Of a DNA stretch of 64,000 nucleotides, positions 55,101 to 62,617 are shown one piece after another. Source of the DNA: Polaribacter tangerinus (lineage in GTDB: Bacteria > Bacteroidota > Bacteroidia > Flavobacteriales > Flavobacteriaceae); the NCBI RefSeq assembly GCF_038024095.1, contig NZ_CP150668.1, positions 930,001-994,000 on the forward strand. The letters are read 5' to 3'. A program made the translations under genes and the position numbers. How positions within the stretch are numbered: the stretch's first letter is position 1; every line of letters begins with the position of its first letter. The notes beneath the pieces were generated by a model that was not told the DNA's origin, did not search any database, and saw only the letters and a list, made by a program, of their open reading frames with translations.

Positions 55101-55574
55101 CCAATCGGTAGACTTCCAATCGGTAGCAATGGGCAAAAAATTATCTGCTATTTCATTGTCTATAACAAGCATTTCCCATGCAATACCACCACCTAATGAA
55201 CCACCGATTACAGCAAATAATCGAGTTACTTTTAACTCTTTTAATCCTAAAAGAAAAATTCTTGCAACATCTCTGGCGATAAAGTCTTTATAATTTTCAA
55301 TTAAAAAACCATCATACCCATTTCCAGGAATATTAAATGCTAAAACAGAATATTTTTGAGTATCAATTACTTTATTTTCTCCTACAATTTTACTCCACCA
55401 ACCCTGTACACCAGCAACATTACTATTACCAGTTAAAGCATGGTTTATTAAAACCACTGGAGCACTTCCTAATGGCTTTCCAAACACTTGGTAACTTAGG
55501 TTTAAACTCGGTAGCAAGGTCCCTAATTCTGTTCTAAAATTATGAATCTCTAAGCGCTGTAGCTCATTTTTCAT
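52173..55574 (-). CDS. Fusion: homoserine O-acetyltransferase (MetX) + aspartokinase/homoserine dehydrogenase (ThrA)
   Basis: This 1133-residue protein joins three enzymes. Residues 1-322 are an alpha/beta-hydrolase MetX with nucleophile Ser126 (VIGGSLGGG), Asp269 (GVDSDLFF) and His302 (VHGHDAFL). After a six-residue linker, Met329 begins aspartokinase (MKILKFGGTSLSNGKGI), with TDARKL and GRNGSNYTAALLA, and two ACT domains to about 770. Homoserine dehydrogenase follows (NIAIFGKGLVGSTL, ETNVGAGLPLIDT, GVFSGSLSYLFNTF, GYTEPDPREDLGGNDVARK). It would phosphorylate aspartate, reduce the semialdehyde and acetylate homoserine. No stop separates the parts. Met329 could also be an internal start giving free ThrA. 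It is 53 bp after metY and under a SAM-I riboswitch. Confidence 0.95.
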   Translation of the reverse strand: MKNELQRLEIHNFRTELGTLLPSLNLSYQVFGKPLGSAPVVLINHALTGNSNVAGVQGWWSKIVGENKVIDTQKYSVLAFNIPGNGYDGFLIENYKDFIARDVARIFLLGLKELKVTRLFAVIGGSLGGGIAWEMLVIDNEIADNFLPIATDWKSTDWLIANCQIQEQFLVNSKNPVHDARMHAMLCYRTPASFNERFKRTKNSESDIFNVESWLLHHGKKLQERYQLSSYKLMNQLLKTIDITKGGKTKSEILDKISANIHIIGVDSDLFFTADENRETYKKVALTKENVTYKEIKSVHGHDAFLMEYDQLEKIIAPIFNKNYREKKMKILKFGGTSLSNGKGIKTTIEIISELHAKGEKITVVASARGNTTNILENILEVAAKKKDYKELFSQLKEYQKLPDNSVDFSGEFTTLKTIFGGVFLLGDYSKKVKDEVLAQGELMAVKLIASLLQKKGISATATDARKLIFTDNNFGNAQPIQSLSLENVTTHFKNNSSSLQIVTGFISSNKKGDTTTLGRNGSNYTAALLANYLDADELRNYTHVSGIYTANPDFVKDAKKIEQLSFSEANELANFGTTVLHAKTIIPLLEKNINLRILNTFDKKDKGTLITAKSSEKGIKSIATIENVSLVNFEGRGLLGKVGVDARIFKALSNHNISVSIISQGSSERGIGLIIDSDKASDAVVALEKEFENDFYSQDVSQISIMDNVAVISIIGQDLSEFHHPYNALIKNQIVPVLFNNTITGKNVSLVVNRTSLHKAVNVIHGQIFGVSKKVNIAIFGKGLVGSTLIEQILESKQAILERRKIQLNVFAVANSKKILFQRDGVSKNWESDLENYGEENTNLTSLVEYVNEHHLENLIAIDNTASELFVQNYIPLVKAGFDLVSCNKIANTLSFDFYRELRKNLKKIKKQYLYETNVGAGLPLIDTIRLLHESGENITKIRGVFSGSLSYLFNTFSSENILFSEVLKAAISKGYTEPDPREDLGGNDVARKLLILARELELENELDDVQVENLIPENLREGAVHDFLNNVEVMNHEYQQKKEQQSPNHVLRYIGELSGDLSKEKGNLAVKLVSVAKDSPLGSLKGSDAIFEIYTSSYGEQPLVIQGAGAGSEVTARGVFGDVLRLAKNNN

Positions 55575-55592
55575 CAGTAAAAAAACTTTAAC

Positions 55593-55621
55593 ATGGGAGT
55601 AAAATCATTTTTAACTCCCAT
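55593..55621 (-). terminator. Attenuator-like hairpin between metY and the MetX-ThrA gene
   Basis: ATGGGAGT and ACTCCCAT pair as an 8-bp stem with an A/T inner extension, followed on the minus strand by a seven-T run a few bases later. It lies 7 bp after the metY stop and 19 bp before the next start. Confidence 0.5.
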
Positions 55622-55627
55622 GCTTAT

Positions 55628-56902
55628 TTATATTTCTTTAAAAGCTGCTTTTAAATCTGCCTTTAAATCTTCTAAATCTTCAATACCTACAGACAAACGA
55701 ATTAAGTCTTGACCAACACCCGCAGAAGCTTGTTCCACATCATTTAACTGTTGATGAGTGGTACTTGCCGGATGAATAATTAAAGATTTAGTATCTCCAA
55801 TATTTGCTAATAAAGAGAATACCTTTGTTTTATCTGCAATTGCTTTGGCTGCCTCATATCCCTTTTTAGGACCAAAAGTTACTATTCCACTTTGTCCCTT
55901 TGGTAAATATTTATTCGCCAAATTATGGTATTTGTTACTCTTTAAACCAGGATAATTTACCCAAGCAACCTCATCTTGCTCCTCTAACCATTGGGCCAAT
56001 GCCATTGCATTTTCTGAATGTTTTTTTATACGAACAGGTAGAGTTTCTAAACCTTGTATAATATTAAAGGCATTTGTTGGACTTAATGCTCCACCAAAAT
56101 CTCTTAACCCTTCTAGAATTAGTTTAAAAGCATAGGATGCAGCACCCAAAGTCTCATAATACTTTAAGCCGTGATACCCAGCAGAAGGCTCTGTAAATTC
56201 AGGAAATTTACCGTTTGCCCAATTAAACGTTCCAGCATCGATAATGGCACCACCCAATGAGGTTCCTTGCCCACCAATATATTTGGTTAAAGAATGTATT
56301 ACTATGTCTGCACCGTACTTTATGGGATTTAACAACACTGGTGTTGCCACAGTATTGTCTACTATAAAAGGAACTCCCGCTTTTTTTGATTCTTTTGAAA
56401 TGGCTTCCAAATCTAAAACGTCTAACTTTGGGTTCCCTAAAGATTCAACAAAAAAAGCTCTGGTATTCTCTTGTACTGCTTCCTCAAAGTTTTTAGGGTT
56501 TGATGCATCTACAAAAGTAGTGGTAATTCCAAATCTTGGTAATGTTACACTTAATAAATTATAAGTTCCACCGTACAAGCTACTTGAAGCAACAATGTGA
56601 TCTCCAGCTTTTAAAAGAGTTAACAAACCTGTAGAAATTGCAGACGTACCAGAGGCAAATACAACAGCGCCAATACCTCCTTCTAAAGCAGCCAATCTAT
56701 CCTGTAAAATTTGATTGGTTGGGTTGTTTAAGCGTGTGTAAATAAACCCTAATTCTTTTAATGAAAAAAGATTAGCAGCATGTTCGGAATTGTTAAAAAC
56801 ATACGATGTTGTTTGATAAATAGGAACCGCTCTTGTACCTCCGTTAATAGTTACGTCGTGTCCTGCGTGCAACGCGTTAGTTGCAAATTTTAATGTACTC
56901 AT
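55628..56902 (-). CDS. metY: O-acetylhomoserine sulfhydrylase, MetY type
   Basis: This 424-residue PLP enzyme converts O-acetylhomoserine and sulfide to homocysteine. It has the MetY length and features: FATNALHAGHDVTINGGTRA, YTRLNNPTNQILQDRLAALE, PFIVDNTVATPVLLNPIKYG and the Schiff-base Lys in IHSLTKYIGGQGTSLGG, plus the long insertion with EPSAGYHGLKYYET that MetZ and MetB lack. It is first in the SAM-I-controlled operon with the MetX-ThrA fusion, metZ and ferredoxin. Confidence 0.94.
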   Translation of the reverse strand: MSTLKFATNALHAGHDVTINGGTRAVPIYQTTSYVFNNSEHAANLFSLKELGFIYTRLNNPTNQILQDRLAALEGGIGAVVFASGTSAISTGLLTLLKAGDHIVASSSLYGGTYNLLSVTLPRFGITTTFVDASNPKNFEEAVQENTRAFFVESLGNPKLDVLDLEAISKESKKAGVPFIVDNTVATPVLLNPIKYGADIVIHSLTKYIGGQGTSLGGAIIDAGTFNWANGKFPEFTEPSAGYHGLKYYETLGAASYAFKLILEGLRDFGGALSPTNAFNIIQGLETLPVRIKKHSENAMALAQWLEEQDEVAWVNYPGLKSNKYHNLANKYLPKGQSGIVTFGPKKGYEAAKAIADKTKVFSLLANIGDTKSLIIHPASTTHQQLNDVEQASAGVGQDLIRLSVGIEDLEDLKADLKAAFKEI

Positions 56903-57031
56903 TTTTCTGTTTTTTTGAGTTAATAAATGATTAAAACAAAAGTCAAATGCATTAGTTTTAAACCAATGTATCTACAAGAAAAATGTTATGAAGAAAAATA
57001 GAAAATTTCAGAATATGAAAGATTCTTTTTT

Positions 57032-57135
57032 GTTATCTATCCAATTATAAAATTGAGTAGAATTTAGCACCTTCTTTACTTGTAAAGGGTTGCTAAGGTT
57101 TCGTAGGGTCTAATCCCTCCACCTTTCTTGATAAC
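57032..57135 (-). promoter_or_regulatory. SAM-I riboswitch upstream of metY
   Basis: On the minus strand P1 GTTATC/GATAAC frames GGTGGAGGGATTAGACCC, GAAACCTTAGCAACC, a CTTTAC/GTAAAG hairpin and AAGGTGCTAAATTC, the full SAM-I core. It matches the metH copy closely in the core and differs in P3/P4. It ends 130 nt before the metY ATG. A box one base off TAnnTTTG lies at 57165-57172. Confidence 0.95.
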
Positions 57136-57360
57136 ATTTCAATAAGATATTGAACTTTGTGAGTGCAAATATTGCAACAGAAAAAGTTAGTATGCAAGTA
57201 AAAAGTAATCTTTTTTTAAATAAATATTAGAATCACAAAAATTAAGGTATCAAATTTACAATAGTGTAATATCTATATTCGAAACGCACTCTAAATTATT
57301 TATTGATGATAGTATCACAAAATATTATCACAAAAAATAGGGCATTTTAATTTTATAATG

Positions 57361-57368
57361 TAACTTTG
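57361..57368 (+). promoter_or_regulatory. -7 promoter box of metK
   Basis: TAACTTTG matches TAnnTTTG and lies about 11 bp before the first paired base of the candidate SAM-II aptamer, which would then begin very near the transcript start. Confidence 0.6.
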
Positions 57369-57378
57369 CAAGCATATT

Positions 57379-57465
57379 AAAGAGGAAAAATTTGAACTGA
57401 TTGCAACCTCTTTGACGTTTATTTAAAAATAAACATCAAAATTAAATGCTAAAGCAGTAAAAGCA
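57379..57465 (+). promoter_or_regulatory. Candidate SAM-II-type riboswitch in the metK leader
   Basis: AAAGAGG (57379-57385) pairs with CCTCTTT (57407-57413). The loop has AAATTTGAACTGATTGCAA, like the U-rich, UUGCA-ending loop of SAM-II aptamers. After an extra 8-bp hairpin (GTTTATTT/AAATAAAC, 57417-57434) comes AAATGCTAAAGCAGT, like the SAM-II 3' strand; CAGT can form a pseudoknot with ACTG of the loop. The aptamer ends about 95 nt before the metK ATG, farther than usual, so the mechanism is unclear. The call rests on motif memory and manual folding. Confidence 0.6.
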
Positions 57466-57560
57466 TACTACTTTCAGCTATTCGGCAATCATTTTTTCTT
57501 TTTCAATTAAAAAATTAAATCTTTACAAAACCAAAGGTTTTAAAATTAAAATAGCGTAAT

Positions 57561-58817
57561 ATGTCATATTTATTCACCTCAGAAAGTGTTTCTGAAGGAC
57601 ACCCAGATAAAGTTGCAGATCAAATTTCTGATGCTTTGATAGACAACTTTTTAGCTTTTGATAAAAACAGTAAAGTAGCCTGTGAAACTCTTGTTACTAC
57701 AGGGCAAGTGATCTTAGCTGGTGAAGTAAAATCTGAAACTTATTTAGACGTGCAAAAAATTGCAAGAGACGTAATAAATAAAATCGGTTACACTAAAAGT
57801 GCTTACATGTTCGATGGCAACTCTTGTGGTGTTTTGTCGGCAATACACGAACAATCTCCAGATATTAACCAAGGTGTAGACAGAGAAAAACCCGAAGAAC
57901 AAGGTGCTGGAGACCAAGGGATGATGTTTGGCTATGCAACCGATGAAACAGAAAACTATATGCCTTTAGCGCTAGAACTATCTCATAGGTTATTAATAGA
58001 GCTAGCTGCATTAAGAAGAGAAAACAAAGAAATACAATATTTACGTCCGGATGCAAAATCTCAGGTAACCATAGAATATTCTGATGACAATGTACCACAA
58101 AGAATAGATGCTATTGTAATTTCTACACAACATGATGATTTTAATGAAAGTGAAACTATCATGTTAGAAAAAATAAAAAAAGATATTATAGGTATTTTAA
58201 TTCCAAGAGTGGTAGCCAAATTACCTGAACATATTCAACAATTATTTACAGATGACATTACATATCACATTAATCCAACAGGTATTTTTGTTATAGGAGG
58301 TCCTCACGGAGATACTGGCTTAACGGGACGTAAAATTATAGTAGACACTTACGGTGGTAAGGGCGCTCATGGAGGTGGTGCTTTTTCGGGTAAAGACCCC
58401 TCTAAAGTTGATAGATCTGGCGCATATGCAACTAGGCATATTGCAAAAAATTTAGTAGCAGCTGGTTTGTGTAAAGAAGTATTAGTTCAAGTTTCATATG
58501 CAATTGGTGTTGCTAAACCTACCAGTATTAATGTAGATACTTATGGAACTGCAACTATAAACCTAACTGATGGAGAAATAAGTAAAAAAGTAGAACAAAT
58601 TTTTGATATGAGACCTTATTTTATCGAAAAACGCTTAAAACTAAGAACACCTATTTACTCAGAAACTGCTGCATATGGGCATATGGGCAGAACACCAGAA
58701 GTAAAAACTGTAACTTTTACAAACCCTATGGGAGAGACCGTTTCTGAAAAAGTAGAAACATTTACTTGGGAAAAACTAGATTATGTTGCAAAAGTAAAAG
58801 AAGTTTTTCAATTATAA
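57561..58817 (+). CDS. metK: S-adenosylmethionine synthetase
   Basis: This 418-residue enzyme makes SAM from methionine and ATP. It has [20 protein letters not shown] (residues 4-23), [14 protein letters not shown] [35 protein letters not shown] and the signature [16 protein letters not shown]. Length is near the upper end of the family. It is divergent from the metY operon across 658 bp that hold a SAM-I riboswitch on one strand and a candidate SAM-II element on the other, so both the methionine makers and its user are likely SAM-controlled. Confidence 0.97.
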   Translation: MSYLFTSESVSEGHPDKVADQISDALIDNFLAFDKNSKVACETLVTTGQVILAGEVKSETYLDVQKIARDVINKIGYTKSAYMFDGNSCGVLSAIHEQSPDINQGVDREKPEEQGAGDQGMMFGYATDETENYMPLALELSHRLLIELAALRRENKEIQYLRPDAKSQVTIEYSDDNVPQRIDAIVISTQHDDFNESETIMLEKIKKDIIGILIPRVVAKLPEHIQQLFTDDITYHINPTGIFVIGGPHGDTGLTGRKIIVDTYGGKGAHGGGAFSGKDPSKVDRSGAYATRHIAKNLVAAGLCKEVLVQVSYAIGVAKPTSINVDTYGTATINLTDGEISKKVEQIFDMRPYFIEKRLKLRTPIYSETAAYGHMGRTPEVKTVTFTNPMGETVSEKVETFTWEKLDYVAKVKEVFQL

Positions 58818-58844
58818 CTAATACAAATAATTTGTAATTTAATG

Positions 58845-58877
58845 ATGCATCTGTTTATTCAGATGCATTTTTTTTTA
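58845..58877 (+). terminator. Terminator of metK
   Basis: ATGCATCTG pairs with CAGATGCAT and is followed by nine or more T, 27 bp after the stop. Confidence 0.92.
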
Positions 58878-58992
58878 CCTAGTTCTTATACATAAAAATC
58901 GGACTTTTTATATTCATTAATACAAAGAACTAAACATAAAAAATACGTTAAAAAAACAACTGCTTTAACAATTTTTTAAGAATTATGCAATT

Positions 58993-59000
58993 TAGGTTTG
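58993..59000 (+). promoter_or_regulatory. -7 promoter box of the metalloprotease gene
   Basis: TAGGTTTG matches TAnnTTTG, 36 bp before the ATG at 59037. The position inside any upstream extension of the frame argues for the later start. Confidence 0.55.
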
Positions 59001-59036
59001 CGTAACTTCGGAAAATTAAAATATAAACTTTTTATC

Positions 59037-61523
59037 ATGACAAAAAAAATACTAACTAGATTACTTCTAGTTGCTTTCGTATTTGGTTTTTCTACTGAGG
59101 CAGATGCTCAGTTTTGGAAGAAAAAAAAGAAAGAAGCTCCCAAAGCGGTAGCCAAGCCAAAACCTAAAAAAGGTGCAATGCAGCCTTACAGTAAAGTGGT
59201 TACAAAAGACCACAAAACAGATGAAGGATTGTTTAAGGTGCACTCTAAAGATAATTCTTACTTATTCGAAATACCAGACTCTCTTTTAAGAAGAGAAATG
59301 TTAATGGTAACTAGAATTGCTAAAACTGCAAGCGGAATCGGTTTTGGTGGTGGAAAAACAAATACGCAAGTACTACGTTGGGAAAGAAAAAATAAACAAA
59401 TCCTTTTACGAGTTGTGTCTCATAGTGTAGTTGCAGATACTGTTTTACCCGTTCACGAAGCTGTTGTAAACTCTAACCTAGAACCTATATTATTTGCATT
59501 TCCAATAAAAGCAATTAGTAAAGATTCTACTGCAACTGTTATCGATGCTACCGATTTATTTGCAACTGATGTTGCTCCACTTGGCTTTCCAAGTTCTTAC
59601 AGAAAATCTTACCAAGCATCTCGTTTAGACAAGTCTCGTTCTTACATAGACAGAGTTAGCAGTTACCCACAAAACATAGAGGTAAGACATGTAAAAACGT
59701 ATTTTGCAAACAAAGCGCCTTCTAATAGTGCAGTAGGTTCAATAACTTTAGAGATGAGTAATTCTATGATTTTACTACCTAAAGTACCAATGAAACGTAG
59801 GTATTTTGATGAGCGTGTAGGTTGGTTTGCTCGTTCACAAACAGACTACGGATTAGATGCACAAAAAAGTAAAACAGTAAGCTATTTAGATAGATACCGT
59901 TTAGAGGTTAAAGATGAAGATATCGAAAAGTTTAAAAGAGGTGAACTTGTAGAACCTAAAAAACAAATCGTATATTATGTAGATAGAGCTACTCCAAAAG
60001 AATGGGTTCCTTATATTATACAAGGTGTAAACGACTGGCAAGTAGCTTTTGAAGCAGCTGGTTTTAAAAACGCTATTGTAGGTAAAATGGCGCCTACAAA
60101 AGAAGAAGACCCTGAGTATAGTCCAGAAGATGTTCGCTACTCTGTAATTAGATATTTGGCTTCTCCTATACCGAATGCAAATGGGCCACACGTAAGCGAC
60201 CCTAGGTCTGGAGAAATTTTAGAATCTGATATTAACTGGTACCATAACGTAATGACTTTATTGCATAATTGGTTTTTTATTCAAACAGCAGCTATCAACC
60301 CAGATGCTAGAAGTAATCAATTTAAAACAGAAACAATGGGACGATTAATTCGTTTCGTATCTTCTCATGAACTTGGTCATACACTTGGTTTACCACACAA
60401 CATGGGAAGCTCAGTTGCGTATCCAGTAGACTCTTTACGTTCTGCTACTTTTACAAAAAAATACGGAACAGCTCCTTCTATAATGGATTATGCACGTTTT
60501 AACTACATTGCTCAACCTGGTGATGAAGGAGTTGCCTTAATGCCAAATATTGGCGAATATGATAAATATGCAATCGCATGGGGTTACAGACCAATTTTAG
60601 ATACTGATGCAAAAGATGAAAAGCCAATTTTAGATAGTTGGATTTTAAAGCATGCAGGAGATCCAATGTATCGTTTTGGACACCAACAAGCCGGCGGTGT
60701 TGTAGACCCAAGTTCTCAAACAGAAGACTTAGGAGACGACGCTGTAAAAGCATCGATGTATGGTATTAAAAACTTACAAAGAATTTTACCAAAATTAGAA
60801 GAATGGACTTCTGAAAAAGGTGAAAACTATGAAGAATTATCTACTATGTACGGACAATTAATCGGGCAATTTAATAGATATATGGGGCATGTTTCTGCAA
60901 ACATTGGCGGTGTATATGAATTCTATAAAACTACAGACCAAGAAGGTGCCGTTTACACTCATGTAGATAAAGCAAAACAAAAAGAATCATTACAATTTGT
61001 GATTGATGAATTGTTTAAAACTCCTACTTGGATGTTGGATGAAAATATTTTTAGTAAAACTGAATTTTCTGGTTCTGTAGAAAGAGTTAGAGGGTTGCAA
61101 GCTAGAAATTTAAACAATATTTTAGATGCTGGTAGAATGGCTAGAATGATAGAAAATGAAACCTTAAACGGCTCTAAAGCATATACTTTGGTAGAAATGA
61201 TGAGCGATTTACGAAAAGGTGTTTGGGGAGAAATTTACACTGGTCGTTCTATAGATACTTACAGAAGAAACCTACAAAGAGCTCACTTAGATAGATTGGA
61301 TTATTTATTGAATAAAGCAAAAGACCAAAGAGGGTTTAACAATGGATATTTGAAAAGAAGTGGTATTACCATTAATCAATCGGATGTTAAATCTGTTGCT
61401 AGAGGAGAGTTAAAACGATTAAGAAGAGATGTGAAAGCTGCTTCTAATAGAGGAAATACTCTAACAAGATATCACTTGCAAGATGTAGTTGATAGAATTG
61501 ACCTTATCTTAGATCCTAAGTAA
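59037..61523 (+). CDS. Exported zinc metalloprotease (DUF5117/DUF4953 metzincin)
   Basis: This 828-residue protein starts at the ATG at 59037, which gives a signal peptide (MTKKILTRLLLVAFVFGFST, cleaved near ADAQ); an upstream TTG at 58998 overlaps the promoter box. A very basic stretch follows (FWKKKKKEAPKAVAKPKPKK). The DUF5117-type N-terminal region leads to the zinc site HELGHTLGLPH (ligands His444, 448, 454; catalytic Glu445) and the Met-turn SIMDYARFNYI. The DUF4953 C-terminal region closes the protein. It is probably periplasmic or surface-associated, with unknown substrates. It stands alone with its own promoter and terminator. Confidence 0.9.
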   Translation: MTKKILTRLLLVAFVFGFSTEADAQFWKKKKKEAPKAVAKPKPKKGAMQPYSKVVTKDHKTDEGLFKVHSKDNSYLFEIPDSLLRREMLMVTRIAKTASGIGFGGGKTNTQVLRWERKNKQILLRVVSHSVVADTVLPVHEAVVNSNLEPILFAFPIKAISKDSTATVIDATDLFATDVAPLGFPSSYRKSYQASRLDKSRSYIDRVSSYPQNIEVRHVKTYFANKAPSNSAVGSITLEMSNSMILLPKVPMKRRYFDERVGWFARSQTDYGLDAQKSKTVSYLDRYRLEVKDEDIEKFKRGELVEPKKQIVYYVDRATPKEWVPYIIQGVNDWQVAFEAAGFKNAIVGKMAPTKEEDPEYSPEDVRYSVIRYLASPIPNANGPHVSDPRSGEILESDINWYHNVMTLLHNWFFIQTAAINPDARSNQFKTETMGRLIRFVSSHELGHTLGLPHNMGSSVAYPVDSLRSATFTKKYGTAPSIMDYARFNYIAQPGDEGVALMPNIGEYDKYAIAWGYRPILDTDAKDEKPILDSWILKHAGDPMYRFGHQQAGGVVDPSSQTEDLGDDAVKASMYGIKNLQRILPKLEEWTSEKGENYEELSTMYGQLIGQFNRYMGHVSANIGGVYEFYKTTDQEGAVYTHVDKAKQKESLQFVIDELFKTPTWMLDENIFSKTEFSGSVERVRGLQARNLNNILDAGRMARMIENETLNGSKAYTLVEMMSDLRKGVWGEIYTGRSIDTYRRNLQRAHLDRLDYLLNKAKDQRGFNNGYLKRSGITINQSDVKSVARGELKRLRRDVKAASNRGNTLTRYHLQDVVDRIDLILDPK

Positions 61524-61545
61524 TACAACTTTTATACTTATTTTT

Positions 61546-61574
61546 AAAAACCTCGCAATATTGCGAGGTTTTTT
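61546..61574 (+). terminator. Terminator of the metalloprotease gene
   Basis: A perfect 28-bp palindrome with arm AAAAACCTCGCAAT ends in a T tract, 22 bp after the stop. Confidence 0.93.
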
Positions 61575-61634
61575 TATTGGCTTTTCTAACTAAAATTACC
61601 TTCATTTTACCTACTCAAAATTTAAAAACTACGC

Positions 61635-61642
61635 TATCTTTG
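61635..61642 (+). promoter_or_regulatory. -7 promoter box of the dihydrouridine synthase gene
   Basis: TATCTTTG matches TAnnTTTG and lies 15 bp before the ATG at 61658, giving a very short leader. Confidence 0.55.
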
Positions 61643-61657
61643 CAGTAGATTTATCAT

Positions 61658-62617
61658 ATGAAGCATACATTACTTTCTTCTCCTCTTCAAGGTTTTACAG
61701 ATTATAAGTTCAGAAATGCCTTTAACGAGTACTTTGGTGGAATTGATACTTTTTACTCTCCTTACATCCGACTAAACGGAAAAATGGTTATTAAAAACTC
61801 ATATCAAAAAGATATTTTAATAGAAAATAATAACACCTTAAATGTAATTCCACAAATAATAACCAATGATGTAAATGAATTTTTATTTGTAGCTAAACAT
61901 GTACAAGATTTAGGTTATAAAGAGCTAAATTGGAATTTAGGTTGTCCATATCCAATGGTTACAAAACGGGGTATGGGTTCTGGATTGATAAGTGATATTG
62001 AAACAATAGATACTATTTTAAACAGCGTTCATAAAGAAACCTCAATTATTGTTTCTATGAAAATGAGAATGGGTTACGAAAACGCAACTGAAATTTTAAA
62101 AACATTTCCTGTTTTACACAAATATCCTTTAAAAAATATTGCTATACACGCAAGAATTGGAAAACAGCTGTATAAGGGAAGTACCGATTTAGAGGCTTTT
62201 GAAAATTGCATAGCGCACTGCAACCATAAATTATATTACAATGGAGATATTACTTCTGTAAGTGCTTTTAAAAATTTGGCAGAAAGATTTCCAAGTATAG
62301 ACCATTGGATGATTGGTAGAGGATTAATAGCCGATCCTTTTTTACCTAGTATGATAAAAAATGACACAACCGAATATCCAAAAGATAGATTTGATATTTT
62401 TCATGAATTTCACAATCGAATTTACAAAGAATATGATGCGGCTCTTTCGGGACCAACACCCATAAAGATGAAAATGCTTGGGTTCTGGGAGTATTTTTCT
62501 CAAAGCTTTTCAGACCCTCAAAAAACCTATAAAAAAATTAAAAAAGCACAAAACCCAAAATCATATACTAGTGCTGTTTCAGAAATCTTTAAAAACGCTA
62601 AAAAAATACACTATTAG
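61658..62617 (+). CDS. tRNA-dihydrouridine synthase
   Basis: This 319-residue FMN enzyme reduces specific tRNA uridines to dihydrouridine with NADPH. It has LSSPLQGFTDYKFR near the N-terminus (FMN site), NWNLGCPYPMVTKRGMGSGLI with the catalytic Cys near residue 97, MKMRMGY, IAIHARIGKQLYKG and WMIGRGLIADPFL. It is closest to the DusC-like branch, but the target position is not predictable. Its TAG stop overlaps the TAA stop of the convergent MscS-type gene by two bases, so there is no room for a terminator between them. Confidence 0.92.
   Translation: MKHTLLSSPLQGFTDYKFRNAFNEYFGGIDTFYSPYIRLNGKMVIKNSYQKDILIENNNTLNVIPQIITNDVNEFLFVAKHVQDLGYKELNWNLGCPYPMVTKRGMGSGLISDIETIDTILNSVHKETSIIVSMKMRMGYENATEILKTFPVLHKYPLKNIAIHARIGKQLYKGSTDLEAFENCIAHCNHKLYYNGDITSVSAFKNLAERFPSIDHWMIGRGLIADPFLPSMIKNDTTEYPKDRFDIFHEFHNRIYKEYDAALSGPTPIKMKMLGFWEYFSQSFSDPQKTYKKIKKAQNPKSYTSAVSEIFKNAKKIHY

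Noticed and set aside
58998..59036. TTG start of the metalloprotease 39 bp upstream
   Set aside because: It overlaps the -7 promoter box and would precede a good signal peptide with unrelated residues.
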